DNA of 27,584 bases from Symbiodinium natans (GCA_905221605.1 CAJNDS010000480.1:674855-702438); one strand, 5' to 3'. Counted from the first letter of the stretch, positions 1 through 7,145 are shown. Numbers and translations: made by a program. Notes: generated from the letters alone by a model not told the origin.

Positions 1-159
1 CCCAAACCCTAAACCCTAAACCCCAAACCCTAAACCCCAAACCCCAAACCCCAAACCCTAAACCCTAAACCCTAAACCCCAAACCCTAAACCCTAAACCC
101 TAAACCCCAAAGCCGAACCCAAGCCCAAAGCCTAAACTCCAAAGCCTAAGCCCTAAGCT
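1..159. repeat. Telomere-like array, CCCTAAA strand, degenerate
   Basis: Heptamers CCCTAAA mixed with CCCCAAA fill 1-114 and decay to 159. The window starts inside the array, in the orientation expected of a left chromosome end, but the same repeats recur throughout the window, so this is not evidence for a true telomere. Confidence 0.9.
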
Positions 160-166
160 TGGACAG

Positions 167-270
167 GTACGGGCGCGGGACGCAGTCGAACTTCGAAGGT
201 CACATTGGGGGCCTCTGGCATTTCAAGTTCCTGGCGCTGCAAACAGCTGCTGTGGTATTGCAGAGCCACA
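167..270 (+). CDS. Exon candidate, His-rich zinc-finger-like module fragment
   Basis: Starts after GGACAG (AG|G junction) and ends before GTTTTGGGTTTAGGG, so the telomere-like array would begin the next intron. The chosen frame is open throughout and contains FEGHIGGLWHFKFLALQ. Its H-x5-H-[FW]-K-x-L pattern resembles EHLGAEKHWKAL in the gene at 23708-24690, though the Cys pair of that module is not visible here. Another frame is also open (ARDAVELRRSHWG), so the frame is a judgement. No start or stop codon; an internal exon if real. Function unknown. Confidence 0.42.
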
Positions 271-475
271 GTTTTGGGTTTAGGGTTTAGGGTTTAGGGT
301 TTAGGGTTTAGGGGCCTGCTAGTGTCGGGCTTAGGGTTTGAAGTATAGGGTTTAGGGGTCCTGGGGTGTTGGGTTGTTCGGTTTTTTTGGGGTTTAGGGT
401 CTAGGGTCTAGGGTTTACGGTTCGGGAGTTGGAGAGTTTTGGGGTGTTGGGGTGTTGGGGCTTAGGGTCTCGGCG
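271..475. repeat. Telomere-like array, TTTAGGG strand, degenerate
   Basis: Five clean TTTAGGG units at about 276-312, then scattered imperfect units (TCTAGGG, TTTACGG, GTTGGGG) to about 475. Nothing coding is convincing in 312-535. Confidence 0.85.
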
Positions 476-535
476 CTTAGGGGATCGGAGTTTAGGATCA
501 AGGATGGTAAATCTTTTGCGGTTTGTGGGAAACAG

Positions 536-607
536 GCGGAACATCTGACTTTCCAAAGGAACCCAAAAGGCGCGCGAAGGTTCGCGCAAGTTGGTCGGAA
601 GTCACAT
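536..607 (+). CDS. Exon candidate, Lys/Arg-rich
   Basis: Acceptor GGGAAACAG and donor CACAT|GTGAGAG are both good matches to splice consensus. Two frames are open. One gives AEHLTFQRNPKGARRF; the other gives GTSDFPKEPKRRAKVRASW, which is basic and nuclear-signal-like. The following island at 667 lies only 59 bases away across a short intron holding four to five TTTAGGG units. An alternative donor at 614 (GTGCGATAG) keeps the second frame open into the next exon. Function unknown. Confidence 0.4.
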
Positions 608-623
608 GTGAGAGTGCGATAGC

Positions 624-660
624 ATTAGGGTTTAGGGTTTAGGGTTTAGGGTTTAGGGTC
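624..660. repeat. TTTAGGG array inside a very short candidate intron
   Basis: About five TTTAGGG units. The candidate intron runs 608-666 (GTGAGAG ... TCCCACAG) and is mostly telomere-like repeat. Confidence 0.85.
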
Positions 661-666
661 CCACAG

Positions 667-741
667 GACAAGCAGAAACGAAAGTTGGCCATAGTGATCC
701 GGTGCTCCCGCATGGAGGGGGCATCGCTAATGGGATAAAAG
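667..741 (+). CDS. Exon candidate after TTTAGGG-filled short intron
   Basis: Acceptor TCCCACAG|G and donor ATAAAAG|GTACTC. The frame that stays open to this donor reads QAETKVGHSDPVLPHGG and onward. A second frame reads DKQKRKLAIVIRCSRMEGAS but meets TAA at 736-738, so it would need an earlier donor or be a C-terminus. Function unknown. Bases 742-932 show no further convincing coding. Confidence 0.38.
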
Positions 742-932
742 GTACTCTGAACATGTCAGGCTATAGGCTCCCATGCTCATAGCAATGGGTCTGTTCGGCA
801 CCTCGATGTCGGCTCGTCATATCCTGGGGCAAAAGAAGAAGGTACCGAGTGTTCAGCTGTTCGCCGATTAAGATGGTACGCGAGCTGGGTTTGGAACGTC
901 CTGAGACAGTTTGGTCCCTGTCTGCTGCACAG

Positions 933-1013
933 GCATTGGTGCAGGATTTGTGGAGATCATCCAGCCACTTGGGAGCACATGGGTTTCGAACTTCGGGGTG
1001 CCAGGGGCTTAGG
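933..1013 (+). CDS. Weak exon candidate
   Basis: Preceded by TGTCTGCTGCACAG, a pyrimidine-rich acceptor, and open as [18 protein letters not shown]. The 3' end is placed at CTTAGG|GTTTCG, a telomere-like donor, but the frame continues open to a TAA inside the CCCTAAA array at 1062. Weak support only. Confidence 0.22.
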
Positions 1014-1058
1014 GTTTCGAGTTTTCCTGAAGAGGAGAGTGGCGCGCAGCCTGGGGGG

Positions 1059-1112
1059 CCCTAAACCCTAAACCCTAAACCCTAAACCCTAAACCCTAAA
1101 CCCTAAACCCTA
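1059..1112. repeat. CCCTAAA array
   Basis: Seven to eight near-perfect CCCTAAA units. Confidence 0.9.
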
Positions 1113-1249
1113 TAAGGCTCAACATGGCCCCTAGCATGTCATTAGTTCTTCAGCCTCAGTCACCCTCTCAACGAAGTATGATCTGGGAAAGAATCCTATT
1201 GACACCCTTCTCTTCTAGTATCCTTTGAAGACCTTTTTTTTTCAAGGGG

Positions 1250-1312
1250 TTCGGGTTTAAGGTTTAAGGTTTAGGGTTTAGGGTTTGGGGTTTAGGGTTT
1301 AGGGTTTAGGTT
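1250..1312. repeat. TTTAGGG array
   Basis: About eight units with TTTAAGG and TTTGGGG variants. Bases 1113-1249 hold no supported feature. Confidence 0.85.
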
Positions 1313-1320
1313 GAAGGGAA

Positions 1321-1492
1321 AATCTACAATCATGTGTTAAGTAAGGGTGGATGGGCAATCGATTTCAAGACTGTAAGACCTTCTCGGAAGTCTGATCCTA
1401 TTAAGTGAAATACTTGCAATAATGTGCTTAGTAAAGGGAGGATGGGGTAGATTTCAAGACTGCAGGACCTCCTCGGAAATTTTATTCTTTAC
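1321..1492. repeat. Imperfect tandem duplication, unit about 90 bp
   Basis: The segment starting CAATCATGTGTTAAGTAAGG near 1329 recurs as CAATAATGTGCTTAGTAAAG near 1417. Both copies continue into ATTTCAAGACTG followed by a CTCGGAA motif. Non-coding as far as can be seen. Confidence 0.75.
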
Positions 1493-1498
1493 AGATCT

Positions 1499-1609
1499 GG
1501 GGGTTTACGGTATTCGGGGTGCCTTATTGGGGGTCCTTATGAAGGGGCTCCTACTAAGCCTACTATTTGGGGTCTATATTGGGGTCCCCTATTTATCGTA
1601 AACCCCCAA
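1499..1609. mobile_element. Foldback element, GGGGGTTTACGGTA arms
   Basis: GGGGGTTTACGGTA near 1499 is matched by TATCGTAAACCCCC near 1596. The interior has further short complementary blocks. A possible miniature inverted-repeat element without coding capacity. Confidence 0.55.
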
Positions 1610-1624
1610 TTATTCCTACAGAAG

Positions 1625-1670
1625 CCCGAAACCCTAAACCCTAAACCCAAAACCCTAAACCCTAAGCCCT
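1625..1670. repeat. CCCTAAA array
   Basis: About six CCCTAAA/CCCAAAA units, ending some 14 bases before a candidate exon. Confidence 0.88.
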
Positions 1671-1683
1671 TTTTGTCGTTGAG

Positions 1684-1770
1684 ACTGAGGACATGAGAGA
1701 CATGGCAGTGCTACGGACGCACTTCTGGGAGACGTGGCAAGTCGCCGGAGGAGCTGCATACAAAAACCCC
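1684..1770 (+). CDS. Exon candidate, W-x2-W-x3-GG module
   Basis: Follows CCTTTTTGTCGTTGAG. The open frame includes VLRTHFWETWQVAGGAAYKN. Set against VRHKAWNKWRIQGGWVRIN in the gene at 23971-24116, the pattern R-x3-W-x2-W-x3-G-G-x4-N is shared at identical spacing, which suggests a paralogous domain. A stop (TAA, 1780) lies downstream; whether the exon splices before it or ends there is not clear, as no good GT donor is visible. Function of the module unknown. Confidence 0.45.
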
Positions 1771-1780
1771 CTGAACCTTT

Positions 1781-1875
1781 AACCCTGAGCCCCTAAACCC
1801 TAAACCCTAAACCCTAAACCCTAAACCCTAAACCTTAAACGCTGAGCCCCTAAACCCTAAACTCTAAACCCTACG
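1781..1875. repeat. CCCTAAA array
   Basis: About twelve units including CCCTGAG and CCTTAAA variants. A small hairpin (GGAGGTTT ... AAACCTCC) follows near 1900-1935. Confidence 0.88.
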
Positions 1876-1964
1876 GCTAGCTCCACTCAGAGGGATGGAG
1901 GTTTCCCCCCTCATACTAAGGCAAACCTCCCAGACGGTTCATGTGTAGTACTAGTATGGGTTAG

Positions 1965-2066
1965 GGTCCATTTGTAGTTTAATGTTTAGGGTTTAGGGTT
2001 GGGGGTTTAGGGTTTAGGATTTAGGGCCAGTATGGAATTAGGTACATAGTACTACTTATGGACCCT
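1965..2066. mobile_element. Foldback element with a TTTAGGG array in its loop
   Basis: Left arm GGGTCCATTTGTAGT at about 1965 is complementary to ACTACTTATGGACCC ending at about 2066. The loop holds a TTTAGGG array (1984-2030). The left arm matches bases 4354-4367, and its complement recurs at 17710-17724, so this is a dispersed family. Confidence 0.7.
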
Positions 2067-2102
2067 CTTGGCCTCAACCCGGAGCCTGTTTGTTTTTCGC
2101 AG

Positions 2103-2138
2103 GCCCTTCGCAAGATGCTTGCGCAACATCGACCCAGA
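2103..2138 (+). CDS. Possible 36-nt micro-exon
   Basis: Acceptor TTGTTTTTCGCAG, donor CCAGA|GTACG. Encodes ALRKMLAQHRPR in phase 0. Too short to be confident. Confidence 0.28.
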
Positions 2139-2265
2139 GTACGCCTTTTTTCCTTTGTTTAGAGTCTAGGGTCCCTTATAAACCCCTTTAACTAAGAAAG
2201 TAAGGTTTTGGGATTCTTCGGGGAGCTGAGACCCACGACGTCAGCACGGCAAAATGTTTCCCCTA

Positions 2266-2426
2266 AGGGTCCATGTACCTACGCAGTATATATACATATA
2301 TAAATATATATTGGGCCCGAAAGCTACACCCTAAACCCTAAACCCTAAACCCTCAACCCTATATATGTATATATATATATATAGAACCCCGATTCAGGCC
2401 GAAGTATATGCTCTCTAGGTGCACGG
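2266..2426. mobile_element. Foldback half-elements around CCCTAAA array and TA repeats
   Basis: AAGGGTCCATGTACCT near 2266 is the left arm of the family seen intact at 3937-4024 and 19029-19129. It is followed by TA-rich sequence, TTGGGCCCGAAAGC, four CCCTAAA units (2328-2361), a (TA)n run and a degenerate right half (CAGGCCGAAGTATATGC). The array interrupts the element. Confidence 0.55.
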
Positions 2427-2601
2427 ACTGGCACGGCTCGGGGTGTCAGGATTTGGATTTCGAGATCATTCATCTTGTCTCACAAGTGTGGTGCAATCTC
2501 TCAACTGCCTCAGCCTGAGCGCAAGCAGCGCAGCACGTGGTGCTGAAAGTAAACTTTAAACCACCCTAAACCCTAACCCCCCCCCATGGACAAAATCGAA
2601 G

Positions 2602-2657
2602 AAGCGCATTCTGCACCTGCTCGAGGAGCTATCGCATTCAACCATGCAGATGGAGAG
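2602..2657 (+). CDS. Exon candidate, helical
   Basis: Donor GGAGAG|GTATGG is clear; the acceptor is probably ATCGAAG, preceded by a C-rich tract (2571-2585) that is itself a degenerate CCCTAA stretch. The frame reads KRILHLLEELSHSTMQMER, an amphipathic-helix-like segment. An alternative frame starting with ATG at 2586 reads MDKIEEAHSAPARGAIAF. Bases 2427-2570 have no supported gene. Confidence 0.38.
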
Positions 2658-2748
2658 GTATGGCTGTGCAGCTCAGCTCTTGTTTTGTTCTCTTAAAGTC
2701 TCCCTTAGGCTTCGGTCGGTTACTGCAGCGACGACGAAGTTCTAGTAA

Positions 2749-2786
2749 GCTAGGGTTTAGGGTGTAGGGTTTAGGGTTTAGGGTTG
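2749..2786. repeat. TTTAGGG array
   Basis: About five units, one TGTAGGG variant. Bases 2787-3185 contain only weak reading frames and a short (AC)n run at 3070-3085. Confidence 0.85.
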
Positions 2787-3186
2787 AAGGGTCTACACCA
2801 AGCCCCCTTGTAGAGCCTAAGCCCTACGAGAAAAAGTCCATCCGAAAAGCCGTAACAAGGAAAGGTCCCAGTGCCGTTGGACCCTACAGCCCTAGGACCA
2901 AAAAAACAAACCATAATGACGTTATCCTGCAGCTATATTGCCTGCCACACCATCCCTGCAGCCCTATACTCCCCAACCGAAATACGTGCCAGGACACCAG
3001 AACGCTGCAGCTGTAGCACCGTGTAGCAAGCTAGTTAGTGCATCTCTGTATACAAAACCTACACGATCACACACACACACACACAGCGCTATGTACCCCG
3101 AAGGCTCCAAACCCACCCAACACACAAATCTTTTCGGTTTTAGGGTTACCCTAAACCCTAAACACTATAGAACCCTAATACTCCAA

Positions 3187-3348
3187 AAACACCGGCCCCC
3201 CCCTAGTGATAAGTAATTCGAGTTATAAGGACCCGAAATTGGGTTATAAGGATCTGACTATAGTTAGCCCTAAACCCTAAACCCTAAACCCTAAACCCTA
3301 AACCCTAAACCCTAAACCCTAAACCAGTAAGGGGGTGCCTCCTTACAG
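3187..3348. mobile_element. Foldback remnant with CCCTAAA array, ending at a splice acceptor
   Basis: GGCCCCCCCCTAGTGATAAG near 3191 resembles the left arm of the intact element at 6229-6342. Shared internal motifs are GGGTTATAAGGATC and ACTATAGTTAG. After nine CCCTAAA units (3268-3325) comes AAGGGGGTGCCTCCTTACAG, which resembles the right arm of that element and also forms the acceptor of the next exon. Confidence 0.55.
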
Positions 3349-3489
3349 GCAAGGGCCAAGTGCCCCCGCACCCGCCGACCGGCCCGGCGACTGCCCCAGC
3401 GCTGACGGCGCCTTCGTCCGGGCCTGGCCAGGCCTCGGCCTTCAGTGTGGATTTGTACTCCCATGAGGTCCAGTGCGCCTGTATAAAAG
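3349..3489 (+). CDS. Exon candidate, Pro/Ala-rich linker then folded segment
   Basis: Acceptor CTCCTTACAG|G, donor ATAAAAG|GTGTAT. The frame is open for 46 codons: first a Pro/Ala/Thr/Ser-rich linker (PPHPPTGPATAPALTAPSS), then SAFSVDLYSHEVQCACIK. It starts with two bases of a split codon and ends with one. The Pro-rich character matches other islands of the window (4698-4815, 20386-20469, 26004-26082, 24223-24690). Function unknown. Confidence 0.5.
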
Positions 3490-3581
3490 GTGTATATACA
3501 TATGTTTATATATATATATATATGTGTATGTGTATAGTATATGTAGTCAAGGTATATATATATATAGAGAGAGAGAGAGAG
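3490..3581. repeat. TA-rich and GA microsatellites at intron start
   Basis: (TA)n, TGTATG-type repeats and (GA)n follow the donor directly. Confidence 0.8.
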
Positions 3582-3751
3582 CGAGCTTTCGCACCCCGAA
3601 CCCTGAACCCTGAACCCTATAACCTATAAAAGCCTAAAAGCCAGGACTAGGGGCGTCTCTTCAGGAGATGGGCTTTCTGGTTGCAGGCCCGGATTTCGAA
3701 TTCGATAGGTTAAACCTGGAGCGGCCCTCTTACCTTGCAACACGCCACCGG

Positions 3752-3835
3752 TTTAGGGTACAGGGGTTTAAGGTTTAGGGTTTAGGGTTTGGGGTTCAGG
3801 TTTAGGGTTTAGGGTTTGGGTTTAGTTTTTTTTTG
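3752..3835. repeat. TTTAGGG array, degenerate
   Basis: About ten units with TTTAAGG and TTTGGGG variants and a short T run. A few CCCTGAA units lie at 3595-3620; the rest of 3582-3751 shows nothing coding. Confidence 0.85.
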
Positions 3836-3936
3836 TTTGGGTTCCTTATAGCCGTCGGGCTCCCGCAGTAGCCGTTTTTCTTGCTTCCCGACTTAAAACG
3901 ACTTTCGATTCGCACCTGTCGGGATTGGTTATCCCT

Positions 3937-4024
3937 AAGGGTCCATGTACCTGTATAGTATATGCTTGGGCCTGAAAGGGCCTCCCATGTAGTAGCTTCA
4001 GGGCCCAAGTATATACGATGACCC
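3937..4024. mobile_element. Foldback element, AAGGGTCCATGTACC family
   Basis: Left half AAGGGTCCATGTACC ... TATGCTTGGGCC, right half GGGCCCAAGTATATAC, with a short loop. No telomere array inside. The same arms are found at 2266, 7448, 19029 and 27246. Confidence 0.7.
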
Positions 4025-4159
4025 AGAGTAGGCTCTTATTCCCTTTTTTCAGGGTTTAGGTTCCCTTCTAAGCTCCTTTAAACCAGATAGGGTGCCCTTT
4101 TTTATTTCCTAGGTTACTTCAGAGTCTTGTCTACTCGGTATAATGGGGCCTATAGGGCC

Positions 4160-4238
4160 TATAGGGTTTAGGGGGTTGGGGGTTTAGGGTTTAGGGTTTA
4201 GGGTTGAGGGTTTAGGGTTTAGGGTTTAGGGTTTAGGG
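4160..4238. repeat. TTTAGGG array
   Basis: About ten units. Bases 4025-4159 hold a T-rich segment similar to 2140-2210 and 5870-5950, a separate low-copy repeat. Confidence 0.88.
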
Positions 4239-4273
4239 CTCAGGGGCTGGGGATGCTTCCTTCCGTGCTTCAG

Positions 4274-5234
4274 AGGGCTGAACAGGCCCACAGCCGCCGA
4301 GAACCGTGGGACCCTCCCATGTCCGCGATCAGCCCAATCCTCCTAACCCAGAGGGTCCATTTGTAGTTTAGGGTTTAGGGTTTAGGGTTTATATACAGGG
4401 TTTAGGGTTTAGGGTTTGTAAGGGTTGATAAGGGTCTAGGGTTTGGGGCCATTATGGAAAAGGTACCCCAAAACCATGCCACATGGGGTTTTGGGGTACC
4501 CTTGTTGCGAGCGATTTCGGGTTGCGAGCTTAGGGGTTGCGACTTCCGTGGGCTTCCTGCAACTTTTCTCCCTGGATCCAGATAGCCTGAATCAATGAAA
4601 CCCTGCACCTTAATCCCTGACCCTACCCATACCTCTCATTGGGGTTTAGGGTCTCGGGTTTCGGGTTTCGGGTTTAGGGTTTGGGGTCTCCTGCCAGGCT
4701 GCACCTCCTCCGCCCAGTGGCGGTGGTCCCGGTGCTCCGGCTGGCCAATCTGCATCCACGGCCGTCTACCAGATGACGCCGCACGCAACTTTGCATGCAC
4801 AGACAGCAATGACGGGTTTAGGGCTTAGGGTTTAGGGTTTTAGGGTTTTAGGGTTTTAGGGTTTTAGGGTTTTAGGGTTTTAGGGTTTTAGGGTTTTAGG
4901 GTTTTAGGGTTTTAGGGTTTGAGAGTTTTAGGGGGTTCTGTGCCATATATGGCCAAAATGTATACTAAAGGGCTCCTATGTGGTAGCTTATAGGGCCGAG
5001 AATATACTACATGTGTACGTGGGCCTTTCGCAGTGGGTTGCAACCCAGGGGCTTCATCTTGGCACCTTTGTGAGAGGCTGCTAGACCCCCGAGACTTCAG
5101 GTAGGCATTTGGGGCTAAACCCTAAACCCTAAACCCTAAACCCTAAACCCTAAACCCTAAATCTCCATCAGCTGAGGAGATCTTAGATGTCCTCCAGACC
5201 AAGTGCCAGGCACGCGCATCCTCCTGGCTAGCAG
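4274..5234 (+). CDS. Three-exon gene segment, Ala/Pro/Gln-rich protein
   Basis: Exons 4274-4354, 4698-4815 and 5172-5234 join in one frame. Exon 1 (27 codons, phase 0) begins RAEQAHSRREPWDPPMSA and ends LLTQR at CAGAGG|GTCCAT. Exon 2 starts after CTCCTGCCAG, reads AAPPPPSGGGPGAPAGQSAS and continues to TAMT, ending ATGACG|G|GTTTAGGG. Exon 3 starts after CTCCATCAG with the two bases that complete the split codon. It reads EEILDVLQTKCQARASSWLA and ends at AGCAG|GTGTCC. Two phase matches in a row are unlikely by chance, though not proof. Introns are 343 and 356 bases. The second begins with GTTTAGGG repeats and carries CCCTAAA repeats ending nine bases before its acceptor. Neither start nor stop is present, so this is an internal part. 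Low-complexity Ala/Pro/Gln sequence plus a short helix; no known family recognised. Confidence 0.55.
4367..4440. repeat. TTTAGGG array in intron 1 of the 4274-5234 gene
   Basis: Six to seven TTTAGGG units directly follow GGGTCCATTTGTAG, the arm of a foldback family, at the 5' end of the intron. Confidence 0.88.
4459..4504. repeat. Strong hairpin inside an intron
   Basis: AAGGTACCCCAAAACCATG pairs with CATGGGGTTTTGGGGTACCCTT across a loop of a few bases. Confidence 0.8.
4640..4690. repeat. Degenerate TTTAGGG array before an acceptor
   Basis: Units TTTAGGG, TCTCGGG, TTTCGGG and TTTGGGG end seven bases before the CTGCCAG acceptor. Confidence 0.8.
4816..4935. repeat. Octamer array TTTTAGGG at intron 5' end
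   Basis: After two or three TTTAGGG heptamers the array becomes about eleven perfect TTTTAGGG octamers. The donor GT is the first dinucleotide of the array. Confidence 0.9.
5115..5162. repeat. CCCTAAA array at intron 3' end
   Basis: Seven perfect units. Complementary to the TTTAGGG array at the other end of the same intron (4816-5171). Confidence 0.9.
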
Positions 5235-5292
5235 GTGTCCGAAACCCTAAACCCCAAACCCGAAGCAATCCCGAAACCCTATACCCTAAGAA

Positions 5293-5707
5293 CTTTATGG
5301 TGGCTGCCGCAATTTAGTGGTGATCTCACGGTATATTGTGACAGTAAAGCTGTTGTGGCATTGGCGAATAATTTTCTGGCAGGTCATCGTACATCGTTTG
5401 CTCGGGTCACCCACCCTGACAGCGATCTTGGGAGTGCTTTTCAACGGGTTATTGCCAACAGATCTGGTGAGCTCAAGATCCAGTGGGTGAAAGCTCACCG
5501 GGATATACACCAGGCTCTGTCTTGGATTGACGCATGGGGTATACCTCACAATCAAATGGCTGATCATTGGGCTCGTGAAGCTGCAAAGTTGTCACCTGCC
5601 TCTGCTCTGCAGGCTTTCCTTTCTTTTCGGGCGACACGCTATGTATTTCTGCTACCAAGGCTGCTGTCGTGGGTCTTCTTCGTGCTGTATGGGATGCTTT
5701 TCTCTAG
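5293..5707 (+). pseudogene. LINE-type retrotransposon RNase H fragment, frameshifted
   Basis: The frame from about 5296 encodes the C-terminal two-thirds of an RNase H domain. LTVYCDSKAVVALANNF carries the third catalytic Asp in its DSKAV context. IQWVKAHRD is the strand with the WVKAH motif, and HNQMADHWAREAAK carries the terminal catalytic Asp (N-x2-AD-x2-A). The N-terminal strands with the first Asp and Glu are missing, so the copy is 5'-truncated. After about 5600-5640 a different frame is the better one (SATKAAVVGLLRAVWDAFL, stop at 5705-5707), pointing to a frameshift or base error. Degenerate CCCTAAA arrays flank both sides (5241-5290, 5787-5814). RNase H domains of this kind follow reverse transcriptase in several non-LTR retrotransposon clades. 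An inactive remnant, probably inserted in an intron. Confidence 0.75.
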
Positions 5708-5786
5708 TTTTCTTCTATCTCACACGCCATCTGCAAGTGCAGGCGGATCACAGACTTTGGACCGTCCTGCTTGAGTGCACGTACCT

Positions 5787-5814
5787 AAGCCCTAAACCCT
5801 AAACCCTACACCCA
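5787..5814. repeat. Short CCCTAAA array
   Basis: Four units with one CCCTACA variant. The stretch 5815-5968 contains a T-rich low-copy repeat and nothing coding. Confidence 0.8.
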
Positions 5815-5968
5815 ATGGGCCTTCTTAGTCGGAGGCCTCCCCAGCGAGAGGGGTCTTCTCTGCAATTTGTTGGCTATACAAACCCCTTTTACACAGAAGA
5901 AGGGCACCCTTTTTCACTACCTGTAGGTTACTTTTTAACCTATAGTCTCTCACAAGAGAAGATGCCAG

Positions 5969-6111
5969 CCCTAAACCCTAAACCCTAAACCCTAAACCCT
6001 AAACCCTAAACCCTAAACCCTAAACCCTAAACCCTAAACCCTAAACCCTAAACCCTAAACCCTAAACCCTAAACCCTAAACCCTAAACCCTAAACCCTAA
6101 ACCCTAAACCC
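5969..6111. repeat. Long perfect CCCTAAA array
   Basis: About twenty uninterrupted CCCTAAA units, the longest perfect array in the window. Confidence 0.95.
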
Positions 6112-6130
6112 AGCCACCCTGGGATTGCAG

Positions 6131-6239
6131 GAAGGCGTTCCGTACATCTTGCTGGCCCACGTGGGACATCCAACCACAAAGGACGGCGACATTACTGCGT
6201 GCCACTGGCGCCCTGACAGCATCAACTATACAAGGAGGG
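6131..6239 (+). CDS. Exon candidate, His/Asp-containing segment
   Basis: Acceptor GGGATTGCAG|G follows the long CCCTAAA array. The phase 0 frame reads EGVPYILLAHVGHPTTKDGD and continues ITACHWRPDSINYTR until the foldback arm starts. A second frame (RRSVHLAGPRGTSNHKG) is open for nearly as long. The 3' end is unclear; a GC donor just inside the foldback arm at 6240 is one option. Function unknown. Confidence 0.45.
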
Positions 6240-6342
6240 GCCCCCCTAGTTAACCCTAAATTGGGGTATAAGGATCCTAACTTAGGTTATAAGTCCCTCA
6301 ACTATAGTCAGTATAGGAAGGGGGCCCCTCCTTGTACCCGTC
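6229..6342. mobile_element. Foldback element at exon edge, GGGGCCCC arms
   Basis: TACAAGGAGGGGCCCCCCTA on the left pairs with TAGGAAGGGGGCCCCTCCTTGTA (6320-6342) on the right. The interior TATAAGGATCC / ACTATAGTCAG motifs match the remnant at 3187-3348. The left arm overlaps the end of the preceding exon candidate. Confidence 0.75.
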
Positions 6343-6364
6343 TTCTGTGTACCTTGAATTCCAG

Positions 6365-6420
6365 CATCACTGGCCATGGAGCCGAAGATAAGCCTGTTGG
6401 AAAATCGACAAGGGCTCGTG
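6365..6420 (+). CDS. Short exon candidate
   Basis: Acceptor ACCTTGAATTCCAG, possible donor CTCGTG|GTCCAA. The frame reads SLAMEPKISLLENRQGLV; a TAG follows at 6430. It lies just downstream of the foldback element, consistent with that element being intronic. Confidence 0.33.
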
Positions 6421-6926
6421 GTCCAAAAATAGCACAGACGTAGTCTCGAGCATGCACGCACATTCTCGGGCCTTGAACGAGAGCCATCGTACCGTCTTAC
6501 CTTACCCAGTTCCCCAGTCTCAGCATACTGCAGCTACAGCTTTGCAACACATCACTGGTAGGCTCCTCAAGGGTTGAGGGCGCACACAGGTTCATAGGGT
6601 TTCGTATGCAATGCCTATTGTTGCATGTTCAGGTCAGTCGATTGTAGCTCTTGTGGGGCTGTTGTAGGTGTCGGTGTCATGTCTATGTAATTTGATTAAG
6701 ACCTTCCCTAGTATACCACATTCTGGCCCCGGATGCGATTTTTGTATGAGGGGCCAGGGGGGGGGGGGGGGGGGTGGAAGGGGAGTTGGAGGGGGGAAGG
6801 GGGTACATGGGCCAAACCCTAACCCCTAAACCCCAAACCCTAAAATACATCCTAAACCCCAAACTGCCTCAACCGCGAGATGACTGAACTCTCACCCCGC
6901 CCTGAAAATAAGCCTTTCTTGCCGAG
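6421..6926. other. No gene seen; hairpin and G tract
   Basis: Contains the hairpin CTGGCCCC ... GGGGCCAG (6723-6757), a run of about 17 G at 6756-6774, and a short degenerate CCCTAAA array at 6814-6865. No convincing exon. Confidence 0.6.
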
Positions 6927-6994
6927 GCTGGGGACGAAAAATACGTGGAAGCCAGCAATCAAGACAAATGTGCCGAGCCTGAGGTCAGACATGG
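6927..6994 (+). CDS. Exon candidate with telomere-repeat donor
   Basis: Acceptor CTTGCCGAG|G, donor ACATGG|GTTTAGGG. Two frames are open: AGDEKYVEASNQDKCAEPEV, and LGTKNTWKPAIKTNVPSLRS, which also extends upstream as KPFLPR. Which is used cannot be decided from sequence alone. Confidence 0.38.
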
Positions 6995-7110
6995 GTTTAG
7001 GGTTTAGGGTTTAGGGTTTAGGGCTTATATATATATATGTATATTATTGGGCATTCATTGGGCTAAGTCATAGTAGCTTTAAGGGCCCAAACATGTACCC
7101 TCTGGGTGTA
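6995..7110. repeat. TTTAGGG array fused to right half of a foldback element
   Basis: Four to five TTTAGGG units from the donor, then (TA)n, then TAGCTTTAAGGGCCCAAACATGTACCC. The latter is the right half of the GGGTCCATGTAC family; the left half is missing. Confidence 0.65.
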
Positions 7111-7145
7111 TGGGGAGGACCCTTGGGCTCTGGTCGCGCGATCAG

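Noticed and set aside
1-150. A true chromosome end at the left edge
   Set aside because: The orientation fits, but the array is short and degenerate, and dozens of equal or longer arrays lie inside the window.
401-589. Minus-strand frame rich in Pro, Lys and Arg
   Set aside because: Its C-terminal half translates degenerate TTTAGGG repeats; the plus-strand exon candidate at 536-607 explains the non-repeat part better.
5969-6111. CRISPR array
   Set aside because: Direct 7-bp tandem repeats without spacers, in a eukaryotic context; this is a telomere-like array.
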